A stretch of DNA of 11,070 nt, taken from contig PMJA01000203.1 in NCBI GenBank assembly GCA_003158415.1, positions 1 through 11,070 on the forward strand, written 5' to 3'. The position numbers and the translations under genes were made by a program. Positions 1 through 5,419 of this stretch are shown one piece after another. The stretch is from Methylobacter sp. (GTDB taxonomy: Bacteria > Pseudomonadota > Gammaproteobacteria > Methylococcales > Methylomonadaceae). Position 1 is the stretch's first letter. Each line of letters begins with the position of its first letter. Under the pieces are notes generated by a model, which was not told the DNA's origin, did not search any database, and worked only from the letters and a program-made list of their open reading frames with translations.

Positions 1-44
1 GGAGAGGGAGTAAGATGTCGAAGTTATTTCATGAACGTTCCTAA
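1..44. repeat. Right half of a MITE-like palindromic repeat (cut by window edge)
   Basis: These 44 bases match 4823-4866 with a single difference (a at 34 against c at 4856). The second copy is complete and shows that this stretch is the right arm of a 106-bp imperfect palindrome; the left arm of this copy would lie before base 1. It ends 5 bases before the REP element that borders the transposase gene. No coding sequence is seen in it. Confidence 0.8.
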
Positions 45-49
45 GGGCC

Positions 50-86
50 ATAGGATGTGCCGACGCTAGGAGGCGCATCATTCGCG
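50..86. repeat. REP element, downstream copy beside the RAYT gene
   Basis: A 37-base element that is the reverse complement of 644-680 at 35 of 37 positions. Each copy can fold on itself: GATGTGCC at 54-61 pairs with GGCGCATC at 72-79, with one G-T pair. The element ends exactly where the stop codon of the minus-strand transposase begins (87-89). Paired inverted REPs around a RAYT gene are the standard arrangement of this family; the protein is expected to bind and nick such hairpins. Confidence 0.85.
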
Positions 87-617
87 TTACTCACCGGCAT
101 CAAGATCAAATTCGCCTGAATGCCCCCAAGTAATCGGATAAATTCCCAATCTTACAAACTTATGAAAACTCGAATACGGCCAATCCGCAACATGACGCAC
201 CCAACCATGCTTGCTCGGATTCCAATGGATATAATCAGTATGATTATTAAAATCATCCTGATCCGTTATCAAGTGCGCCCAAAAACGACGTTGCCATAGA
301 CCCCGTTCTCGCCGCTTACCCCGGCTTTTTGAAATCCTCTCGCCCGTACCAATATGCCGGGAAAAATGCCCTTTTATTTGTCCCCAACGGGTTGAATAAT
401 CAACATCACCCGGTGGCAAAGTCCAAAGACAATGAAGATGATCGGGCATAATAACGATCGCGTCAATCGTAAAAGGATGGCGTTTTTTAACCTCATAAAA
501 AGCCGCTCGCAATAAATCAATGTTCTCAAGCAATAACCGATTATCCTTACGCTGAGTAAGATTGATCGTAAAAAACCAAGTTGCGCCTGGAACATAAAAT
601 CGGCGATAGTCAGTCAT
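87..617 (-). CDS. REP-associated tyrosine transposase (RAYT, TnpA_REP, Y1/HUH family)
   Basis: A 176-residue single-strand DNA transposase of the IS200/IS605-like Y1 superfamily, the normal length for a RAYT. The N-terminus YRRFYVPGA and the segment WFFTINL are typical of the group. The HUH metal site is H60-L61-H62 within MPDHLHCLW. The probable nucleophile is Tyr129 in DYIHWNPSKHG, followed by the usual WPYSSF near residues 146-151. All key residues are present and the frame is open, so the protein is probably active or recently active. The gene sits alone between two inverted REP copies that abut its stop codon and lie 27 bases upstream of its start. RAYTs are thought to be domesticated and to spread REP/REPIN sequences rather than to move as ordinary insertion sequences. 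Base composition is lower in GC than the metabolic genes nearby. Confidence 0.95.
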   Translation of the reverse strand: MTDYRRFYVPGATWFFTINLTQRKDNRLLLENIDLLRAAFYEVKKRHPFTIDAIVIMPDHLHCLWTLPPGDVDYSTRWGQIKGHFSRHIGTGERISKSRGKRRERGLWQRRFWAHLITDQDDFNNHTDYIHWNPSKHGWVRHVADWPYSSFHKFVRLGIYPITWGHSGEFDLDAGE

Positions 618-643
618 CGGATTGCCCTCTTAAGTATAATTGT

Positions 644-680
644 CGCGAATGATGCGCCTCCTGTCGTCGGCACATCCTAT
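644..680. repeat. REP element, upstream copy beside the RAYT gene
   Basis: Inverted partner of 50-86, differing at two central bases. It forms the same imperfect hairpin (GATGCGCC at 651-658 with GGCACATC at 669-676). It lies just upstream of the transposase start codon, so it could also influence transcription or translation of that gene. Together the two copies define a unit of about 630 bp (50-680). I see no target-site duplication at its edges. Confidence 0.85.
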
Positions 681-771
681 AAGCTGAATCCTGTCATTAA
701 GTAAACGAAAGTTGATGTTATGGCATAATTAAAGTACACATTCGACAAAACATCCTACCGGGATTATGAAA

Positions 772-806
772 GTTAGAATGGGCAGAACTGCATTGCCCAC
801 TCTAAC
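772..806 (-). terminator. Hairpin, probable rho-independent terminator of the lost minus-strand gene
   Basis: GTTAGAATGGGCA (772-784) pairs with TGCCCACTCTAAC (794-806) around a 9-base loop: 13 pairs with one G-T or A-C mismatch depending on strand. On the minus strand it lies 13 bases after the stop codon at 820-822 and is followed by TTT, a short but usable U-run. Position and strand fit a terminator for the fn3 gene whose 3' end remains at 820-945. Confidence 0.6.
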
Positions 807-819
807 CGTGTCTACTCTC

Positions 820-945
820 TCAATCAACAATCATACTCACCGGATCAGTCCAAACGCCTCCGCCGTGGCTGTTTATGCCGCGCACGCGCAGCCAATAGCT
901 TTGCCCAGGAATCAGTCCTTCTATTAAGAGCGCTGCTGTGGGGCA
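820..945 (-). pseudogene. C-terminal remnant of a fibronectin type III domain protein
   Basis: Reading the minus strand from 945 to the stop at 820-822 gives 41 residues containing LIEGLIPGQSYWLRVRGIN and then GGGVWTDPVSMIVD. This matches the end of a fibronectin type III domain: L-x-PG-x-x-Y-x-x-RV-x-x-x-N, then G-x-x-W-(S/T)-x-P. In many proteobacteria such a domain closes surface or phage-tail-like proteins. Upstream in the same frame the similarity stops and a stop codon appears at 982-984, so the body of the gene has been lost or displaced. The original stop codon and a downstream hairpin are intact, so this is a true 3' end and not chance similarity. It has no start codon and is not expected to be expressed. 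Confidence 0.65.
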
Positions 946-1236
946 CAAAGTGTTGATATAAAGACAGGTGCTCAGCAGGCATTACCGCTATAACAGCATA
1001 TTAAACGATAGCGATAGCTAACAACTGTTGAGTTGCGTTCAACTATTGCTGATAGCCTGCATAGTGTTCAACAGCGAGGCACAGGTTCGGCATGATGTCC
1101 GTCAAGGTGCGATCCGGTGCAATCGCTTGCGGCTGTAGGTCACTGGCGCGTAAATTTGCGCGAGGTTCGCTCTTGGCTTGTTAGTTGCTTGAGTTGTTGT
1201 GAGCACTGCCTTATCAAGCATTAACGGAACCCATCC

Positions 1237-2664
1237 ATGACACTGACAACTACAATTAATAAGCCATCTCGCCGCCTTAGCGGCACATCCCGGTTTGCCC
1301 AGGTATTACAAAAAACGCTACTGGGCGCAATCGGCGCAGCATTGAGCCTTTCTGCAAGCGCCGCGCCTAGCGTCTATCCTACCGGCACGACACGTTACGA
1401 CCCGGCCAAAGCCTACAACTCTTTTGTATTGTTTACCGGCGGCGACAACATTGCCCACCTGATCGACCTGAACGGTACATCGGTTCATGAATGGAAAGAT
1501 GCCGCCGGTCACAGTACCTTAATCGATCCGTCCGTGAACGGCGGCAAACTCGGCCATGTTTTTGTGACGCTGGAGATGACCGAAGGCAAAGGCACTGATC
1601 TGGTTCCGGGCCAAGTGAGCCGACGGATAGCCAAGACGGTAGGCGAACTGGATTGGGACGGCAAAACGGTATGGACATTCGGCGACAAAGCGCCCGGCGG
1701 CGCAGCTCAGCAACACCACGACTGGGCGCGTCTGCCGAACGGCAATACGGTGGTGCTGACCAATCTTGTGCATCCTGTCAAAGGTTTTAAGCAGCCGCAA
1801 GTGTTGGACGATGTGGTTTATGAGGTCAACCCGGCCGGGGAAGTGGTCTGGAAATGGATTGCTTCGGAACATATCAATGAATTCGGCTTTAGCCCAGCCG
1901 AACTCAAGCTGCTGCGCAATGCCGATATTGCCGATTACCTGCACGTCAATAATCTCAAAGTGGTCGGCCCCAATCGCTGGTTTGATGGCGGCGATAAACG
2001 TTTCGCCCCGGACAATCTACTGTTCGATGCCCGTAACGCCAATTTTATTGCGATCATCGACAAAAAAACCGGCAAAATCGTTTGGCGTTTAGGGCCGCAC
2101 TATAAAGCCGCCAGTGAAGAACAGCAGCAACCCCGCAATGTGCCGAGACCAGTGGATCAAATCAGCGCCCAACACGATGCCCATATTATTCCTGAAGGTC
2201 GGCCCGGCGCTGGTAATTTGTTGGTATTCGACAATCAAGGCGTGGCCGGTTACCCGGCAGCTTCGGTGCCGAGAACCGGCGGTTCCAGGGTATTGGAAAT
2301 CGATCCTATAAAGAATGAAGTCGTCTGGCAATACACCGGCGAGGATTCGGGTAATCCCGGTTGGTCGTTCCGCAGCACCCATATCAGTGCCGCGCGCCGC
2401 TTGCCCAACGGCAATACTTTTATTGATGAAGGCCAGAGCGGTCGCCTGTTTCAGGTGACCCGCGACGGCGACATCGTTTGGGAATACGTCAATCCGTATT
2501 TCCGCGTCGGCAAAGACCCGCTCACTGGTCGCGTGACCGCCAATAATTCGTTATACCGGGGACAACCAGTCCCTTACGAATGGGTACCAGCCGGTACGCC
2601 GCATAGCGAAAAAGCGGTGGTTCCGCCGGAGCTGAGCCAATTCCACCTTCCGCCTGCACATTGA
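1237..2664 (+). CDS. Exported arylsulfotransferase (ASST)-like beta-propeller protein
   Basis: A 475-residue protein with an N-terminal signal peptide: basic region to about residue 26, hydrophobic stretch LLGAIGAALSLS, and an Ala-rich cleavage region near residues 39-43. The mature part carries repeated blade motifs of the RLPNGNT type (residues 165-171 and again near 386-392) and D-G-x-x-VW strands, as in arylsulfotransferase (PF05935/PF14269) propellers. Conserved histidines occur in HHDW (160-163), QHDAH (312-316) and STHIS (380-384). In characterised ASSTs a central His carries the sulfate passed between phenolic compounds, without PAPS; I cannot say which His does so here, or that the activity is retained. 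The protein should act in the periplasm. No strong Shine-Dalgarno precedes the ATG, but no better start exists that keeps the signal peptide. The cupin gene 43 bases downstream is probably cotranscribed. Family call firm, substrate unknown. Confidence 0.8.
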   Translation: MTLTTTINKPSRRLSGTSRFAQVLQKTLLGAIGAALSLSASAAPSVYPTGTTRYDPAKAYNSFVLFTGGDNIAHLIDLNGTSVHEWKDAAGHSTLIDPSVNGGKLGHVFVTLEMTEGKGTDLVPGQVSRRIAKTVGELDWDGKTVWTFGDKAPGGAAQQHHDWARLPNGNTVVLTNLVHPVKGFKQPQVLDDVVYEVNPAGEVVWKWIASEHINEFGFSPAELKLLRNADIADYLHVNNLKVVGPNRWFDGGDKRFAPDNLLFDARNANFIAIIDKKTGKIVWRLGPHYKAASEEQQQPRNVPRPVDQISAQHDAHIIPEGRPGAGNLLVFDNQGVAGYPAASVPRTGGSRVLEIDPIKNEVVWQYTGEDSGNPGWSFRSTHISAARRLPNGNTFIDEGQSGRLFQVTRDGDIVWEYVNPYFRVGKDPLTGRVTANNSLYRGQPVPYEWVPAGTPHSEKAVVPPELSQFHLPPAH

Positions 2665-2707
2665 TCGGCAAGCAGTCATGCAGCAATTCTACTAACAGGA
2701 GCATTCG

Positions 2708-3175
2708 ATGTTACATTCTTTTACCATTTTACAACTGACGCGACTGGCGCTGGCAATCGGCTTGTCTTTAAGTTTTAGCCCGCTATCGGCGGCCGATCTT
2801 GATCCCAAGGCGATTTCGATCAAACTGCCCGACCAGATCAAGTGGGTTGCCAATCCCGGCGGATCGGAATCGGCGGTACTGGTGGGCGACCCGTCCAAAC
2901 CCGGTCTTTATGTGATACTCAACAAATGGAAGGCGCATCACAACAGCAAGCCGCATTCCCATCCCAACGACCGCTACATTACCGTGATTTCAGGCACCTG
3001 GTGGGTAGGTACCGGCGACAACTACGATCCCGACAGCCTGAAACCGGTTCCGGCGGGCAGCTTTGTGACCCATTACGGCAAGGAGATACACTACGACGGC
3101 GCTAAAGACGGCGACGCCATTTTGCAGATCGTCGGCATAGGCCCTGCCACCTCAACCCCGGCAGCTACAAAATAA
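2708..3175 (+). CDS. Exported cupin-domain protein
   Basis: A 155-residue protein with a signal peptide (hydrophobic residues 8-25, cleavage probably after SAA at 27-29), so the mature protein is periplasmic. It holds one small beta-barrel cupin: motif 1 HSHPNDRYITVISGTWW (83-99) with metal-binding candidates H83 and H85, and motif 2 PAGSFVTHYGKEIHYDG (115-131) with H128. The usual Glu of motif 1 is replaced here (Arg89 in the aligned place), a variant I recall in this type of secreted cupin. A good ribosome site AGGAG (2697-2701) lies 6 bases before the ATG. The 43-base gap after the arylsulfotransferase gene and the shared export route suggest the two proteins work on related compounds. The reaction is unknown; it may be an isomerase, a dioxygenase-like enzyme or a binding protein. 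Confidence 0.8.
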   Translation: MLHSFTILQLTRLALAIGLSLSFSPLSAADLDPKAISIKLPDQIKWVANPGGSESAVLVGDPSKPGLYVILNKWKAHHNSKPHSHPNDRYITVISGTWWVGTGDNYDPDSLKPVPAGSFVTHYGKEIHYDGAKDGDAILQIVGIGPATSTPAATK

Positions 3176-3622
3176 ATGACAAAATACAAAGGTTCGTGCC
3201 ATTGTGGAAAAGTTCGCTTCGAGATCGAAGCAGAAATAGATCATGTGCGTGTTTGTGATTGCTCTATTTGTAAGAAACGTGGAGCTTTGAATCACCGGAT
3301 TTCGAAAGAGAAGCTAAATTTGCTTACCCCATGGGAAGACCTTGTTTTGTATCAGTGGGGAAGCAAAACGGCGAAAGATTTCTTTTGTCCCACATGCGGT
3401 ATCCTCCCGTTCAGACGCCCAAGTGATCCAACGCCTGAAGAAATTCTCGAAGGTTCTAAACCTTTCGATGGATGGGCGGTCAATGTCCGGTGCTTAGAAG
3501 GGATAGATTTCGAATCGATTCCCATCAAAAAAGTATATGGAAGCAAAATCAAACACTACACCTACCGTCTTTCCGAAAAAGAGTTTGCCAATTGGATAAG
3601 AGATAATACCCAGTCCGATTAA
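3176..3622 (+). CDS. GFA-family zinc-binding protein (CENP-V/GFA domain)
   Basis: A 148-residue cytoplasmic protein with the full zinc-cysteine set of the Gfa fold (PF04828): C8-H-C10-G near the start, CDCSIC (C27, C29, C32) and CPTC (C71, C74). The family is named after a Paracoccus protein once thought to speed the reaction of formaldehyde with glutathione; most members have no proven reaction, so formaldehyde detoxification must not be assumed. The ATG starts on the very next base after the stop of the cupin gene, and no Shine-Dalgarno is visible, so translation may be coupled. Its GC content is clearly lower and its codons differ from the two genes before it, so it probably arrived separately. 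Near it downstream lie repeats and a resolvase remnant, also pointing to past insertion. Confidence 0.85.
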   Translation: MTKYKGSCHCGKVRFEIEAEIDHVRVCDCSICKKRGALNHRISKEKLNLLTPWEDLVLYQWGSKTAKDFFCPTCGILPFRRPSDPTPEEILEGSKPFDGWAVNVRCLEGIDFESIPIKKVYGSKIKHYTYRLSEKEFANWIRDNTQSD

Positions 3623-3649
3623 CGACACACATTTGCCTGTTAACTGCTT

Positions 3650-3720
3650 TGTGCCATAAATAAAGATTTTTGGCACACAACTAGGCCCTTATAAATCAAT
3701 AGCTTGTCTGTGCCATAAAT
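3650..3720. repeat. Short direct and inverted repeats around TGTGCCA
   Basis: The 12-mer TGTGCCATAAAT occurs at 3650-3661 and again at 3709-3720. Between them TGGCACA (3671-3677) is the inverse of the first seven bases, so 3650-3677 can form a 7-bp hairpin with a 14-base loop. The cluster lies 27 bases after the GFA stop and just before the broken resolvase gene. It could be a weak terminator, the worn remains of a resolvase-binding (res) site, or repeat ends of a lost element. There is no T-run after the hairpin, which speaks against a simple terminator. Confidence 0.5.
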
Positions 3721-3744
3721 CAGTGTCAAAATAAGGCGTGCTGT

Positions 3745-4082
3745 GGCTATTTGGTAAACTTCTTGGATGATCTGAAATCACGGGGAGTGGCCTTCCAGTC
3801 CGTGACCGAAGCCATAGACACCACAACCCCGAGAGGCCGCGCTATGTGCAAATGGTCGGGATACTCGCGGAACTTGAGCGCTCTCTTATCCAGAAATGGA
3901 CAAAAGCGGGAAGGGCGGCGGCTGTTGCCCGTGGCGTGAAGATGGGGAGAAAATCAAAGCTAACCACACAACAAGCCACCCACGCCAAAAAGCTAATAGA
4001 ATAAGGCGAACACAACAACACAGTAGCAAAATCGCTCAATGTGTCACGGCGAACCTTATATAGGGTTTTACAGGTAGCTTAA
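3745..4082 (+). pseudogene. Serine recombinase (TnpR-type resolvase) remnant, frameshifted
   Basis: The first frame (from about 3745) reads GYLVNFLDDLKSRGVAF, SVTEAIDTTTPRGRAM, which is the catalytic-domain end of Tn3-type resolvases. One base is missing at about 3847-3848. The next frame (3849 on) continues QMVGILAELERSLIQKWTKA and then GRAAAVARGVKMGRK, the E-helix and linker of the family. An in-frame TAA at 4002-4004 breaks it, after which VAKSLNVSRRTLYRVL (the DNA-binding helix-turn-helix) follows to a stop at 4080-4082. The N-terminal part with the catalytic serine is absent. So there are three lesions: loss of about the first half, a 1-base deletion and a nonsense codon. It is a dead leftover of a transposon or site-specific recombination module. 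No transposase or terminal repeats remain nearby. Confidence 0.85.
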
Positions 4083-4100
4083 TTTAATAAGGAGCACCCA

Positions 4101-4484
4101 ATGCCACCATGGCTTATGTTAATAATTATTGGTATTTTGGGCGGTATATCGGCGGGATTTTTTGGAATAGGTGGCGGTATTGTCATTGTACCAGCACTTA
4201 TTTATTGGGCTGGTTTCTCTCAGCACATGGCAACGGGAACCAGTATTGCGGTACTGCTTCCACCAATAGGTCTTGCCGCTGCTTTTGAATATTATCGGCA
4301 CGGAAACGTCGATATACGGGCCGCCATTATTCTTGCTGCCACTATGTTTCTTGGCGCATGGATTGGTGCCTACTTCGCAAACCAAATGTCGGGGCCGCAG
4401 CTCCGCCTTATCTTTGGCATCTTTGTTTGCGGTCTTGGCATGTACCTCATATATGGCGCTTGCAAACGCCTCGGCTGGCTCTGA
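4101..4484 (+). CDS. Half-size TauE/SafE-family membrane permease
   Basis: A 127-residue inner-membrane protein with about four hydrophobic segments (roughly residues 4-33, 42-65, 72-93 and 103-121). The glycine-rich N-terminal motif GFFGIGGGIVIVPAL (19-33) is the signature of TauE/SafE (PF01925). Full-length members have about 250 residues and two such halves; stand-alone halves of about 120 residues exist and probably form dimers. The family exports sulfite, sulfoacetate or related small anions, but many members are uncharacterised. Start choice is firm: AAGGAG at 4089-4094 lies 6 bases before the ATG. The second half is not found in the bases that follow, so I see either a natural single-repeat form or an old truncation. 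It stands between a resolvase remnant and a MITE-like repeat. Confidence 0.82.
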   Translation: MPPWLMLIIIGILGGISAGFFGIGGGIVIVPALIYWAGFSQHMATGTSIAVLLPPIGLAAAFEYYRHGNVDIRAAIILAATMFLGAWIGAYFANQMSGPQLRLIFGIFVCGLGMYLIYGACKRLGWL

Positions 4485-4491
4485 ACAACAT

Positions 4492-4523
4492 TTTATTTCG
4501 ATACATTTATATGACGAAATAAA
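4492..4523. repeat. AT-rich inverted repeat after the permease gene
   Basis: TTTATTTCG (4492-4500) and CGAAATAAA (4515-4523) are perfect inverse copies, 9 bp, with a 14-base loop. It starts 8 bases after the stop codon of the TauE/SafE gene. It may be a weak transcription end or mRNA-stabilising hairpin; no T-run follows it, so an operator or a chance palindrome cannot be excluded. Confidence 0.4.
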
Positions 4524-4629
4524 TAACATGGTTTTTGTTAAAACTGTGTAATTGTAAGTACCACTAAAAACCAAGATGCTCTTGGAGGGGCTTGGTCATA
4601 GATACCTTATTTATCCGTTTATTAGATAT

Positions 4630-4656
4630 AAAATGCTAATAATAGCATTTTCTTTT
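4630..4656 (+). terminator. Possible rho-independent terminator
   Basis: AAAATGCT (4630-4637) pairs perfectly with AGCATTTT (4644-4651) around a 6-base loop and is followed by CTTTT (4652-4656). The stem is poor in GC, so the terminator would be weak. It lies 145 bases after the TauE/SafE gene and could end its transcript. Confidence 0.4.
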
Positions 4657-4760
4657 GATGAGCAGAAACGCTAAGCTGTTATCCGAATTGCATAAATGCT
4701 TTGGAGAAACAACATGATGCCGTTATGACCGTCAGCGACCCAAACCCATTGAGTTCCGAG

Positions 4761-4866
4761 TTAAGGAACGAGCACGAAATAACATAGGTATTAAATTCCC
4801 TCACCCCAACCCTCTCCCGGAAGGAGAGGGAGTAAGATGTCGAAGTTATTTCATGCACGTTCCTAA
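4761..4866. repeat. MITE-like 106-bp palindromic repeat (complete copy)
   Basis: The outer arms TTAAGGAACGAGCACGAAAT (from 4761) and the inverse of 4845-4866 match over about 22 bases with two substitutions and one indel. At the centre CCCTCTCC (4810-4817) and GGAGAGGG (4823-4830) form a perfect 8-bp stem with a 5-base loop. The centre resembles the CCCTCACCCCAACCC...GGAGAGGGAG repeat that I recall as widespread in bacterial genomes. A second copy (right half only) opens the window at 1-44 with 43 of 44 identical bases. It has no coding capacity, so any mobility would need an enzyme from elsewhere. Confidence 0.75.
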
Positions 4867-4980
4867 CCATTAATCCGGAAATGTACCCGCTCTCGTTGCA
4901 GTTGGGTTGATCCAGGCGGCTTTAACGTCTGCCGCCCCGGTGATTTATAATAAATATTTTCATCTAATGACAGGACTTCA

Positions 4981-5415
4981 ATGGAGAACTTTACACCTTA
5001 TTCAGCCTTGATTGGCGGTGCGCTGATCGGATTGTCCGCCGCATTGCTGCTGTTTTTAAACGGTCGCATTGCCGGGATTTCAGGTATTGTCGGTAAAGCA
5101 CTGTTTCCCGAGCAACGCGGCGATGTCGGCTGGCGCATGTTTTTTCTGGCTGGATTAGTATTAGGCCCGCTAGTTTTAAGATTGATCAATGGTAACGCCG
5201 TTTTGTTTCGCATAGAAACGTCATTGCCTGTACTGGTGCTTGCAGGTCTGTTGGTGGGTTACGGCACCAGCCTGGGCGGCGGATGTACCAGCGGTCATGG
5301 CATCTGTGGATTGGCACGCCTGTCACCGCGATCCGCTTTAGCTACCGTGATTTTCATGATCGTCGCAGGTATGACCGTTTACATCGTGCGTCACTGGATA
5401 GGCGTTAAGGGTTAA
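4981..5415 (+). CDS. YeeE/YedE-family membrane protein, first half (PmpA-like)
   Basis: A 144-residue inner-membrane protein with about four hydrophobic helices (near 8-26, 53-70, 83-96 and 116-135). The motif GTSLGGGCTSGHGICG (95-110) with C102 and C109 is diagnostic of the YeeE/YedE sulfur-transport family (PF04143). In the characterised YeeE the conserved cysteines relay thiosulfate through the membrane; here the protein is split in two, as in PmpA/PmpB-type pairs. The partner gene starts 4 bases after the stop, so the two should be made together and form one transporter. The substrate is probably a reduced sulfur species, inferred from family only. A weak CAGGA lies about 7 bases before the ATG. 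Not certain is whether it imports thiosulfate or handles polysulfide. Confidence 0.88.
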   Translation: MENFTPYSALIGGALIGLSAALLLFLNGRIAGISGIVGKALFPEQRGDVGWRMFFLAGLVLGPLVLRLINGNAVLFRIETSLPVLVLAGLLVGYGTSLGGGCTSGHGICGLARLSPRSALATVIFMIVAGMTVYIVRHWIGVKG

Positions 5416-5419
5416 AGCG

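Larger units (their letters stand above)
681..1236. other. Gene-poor stretch between RAYT unit and arylsulfotransferase gene
   Basis: This 556-base gap holds a strong hairpin (772-806) and the C-terminal coding remnant of a fibronectin-type-III protein on the minus strand (820-945), listed separately. The rest (about 946-1236) shows no convincing gene. A 45-codon open stretch on the minus strand ends at a stop at 1043-1045; only its last 16 codons follow an ATG. The promoter of the gene starting at 1237 should lie in the last 150 bases, but I cannot point to clear -35 and -10 boxes. Confidence 0.6.
3623..4100. other. Gene-poor stretch with recombination debris
   Basis: A 478-base gap after the GFA gene. 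It holds a short repeat cluster (3650-3720) and then the remnant of a serine recombinase (3745-4082), both listed separately. The last 18 bases carry the ribosome site AAGGAG (4089-4094) of the next gene. I see no other gene. Any promoter for the 4101 gene would lie inside the pseudogene; I cannot identify it. Confidence 0.6.
4485..4980. other. Gene-free stretch with hairpins and a MITE-like repeat
   Basis: No gene is supported in these 496 bases. They hold two AT-rich inverted repeats just after the permease gene (4492-4523 and 4630-4651) and the 106-bp palindromic repeat (4761-4866). A TATAAT box at 4946-4951 lies 29 bases before the ATG at 4981 and may be the -10 element for the YeeE pair, but no matching -35 box is seen 16-18 bases upstream of it. 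Confidence 0.55.

Noticed and set aside
1043..1180. 45-codon minus-strand open stretch that looks protein-like
   Set aside because: Only 16 codons follow an ATG and no family is recognised; chance is the simpler reading, although it could be more debris of the lost fn3 locus.
1519..1944. 141-codon minus-strand open frame inside the arylsulfotransferase gene
   Set aside because: It is antisense to a well-supported gene, has no recognisable motif and follows from the codon pattern of the real frame.
3176..3622. Formaldehyde-detoxifying enzyme of a methylotroph
   Set aside because: The GFA name rests on weak evidence and the family is broad; the sequence shows only the zinc-cysteine fold, so no such role is claimed.
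3751..3939. 62-residue separate small protein
   Set aside because: Its N-terminal part is resolvase sequence and its tail is out-of-frame translation after the 1-base deletion.
4119..4574. 151-codon minus-strand open frame over the TauE/SafE gene
   Set aside because: The plus strand has a clear family motif and a strong ribosome site; the antisense product has no hydrophobic pattern or family signature.
4571..4585. Small perfect hairpin CCAAGA-TGC-TCTTGG as terminator
   Set aside because: The stem is only 6 bp and no T-run follows; the hairpin at 4630-4651 is a better candidate.
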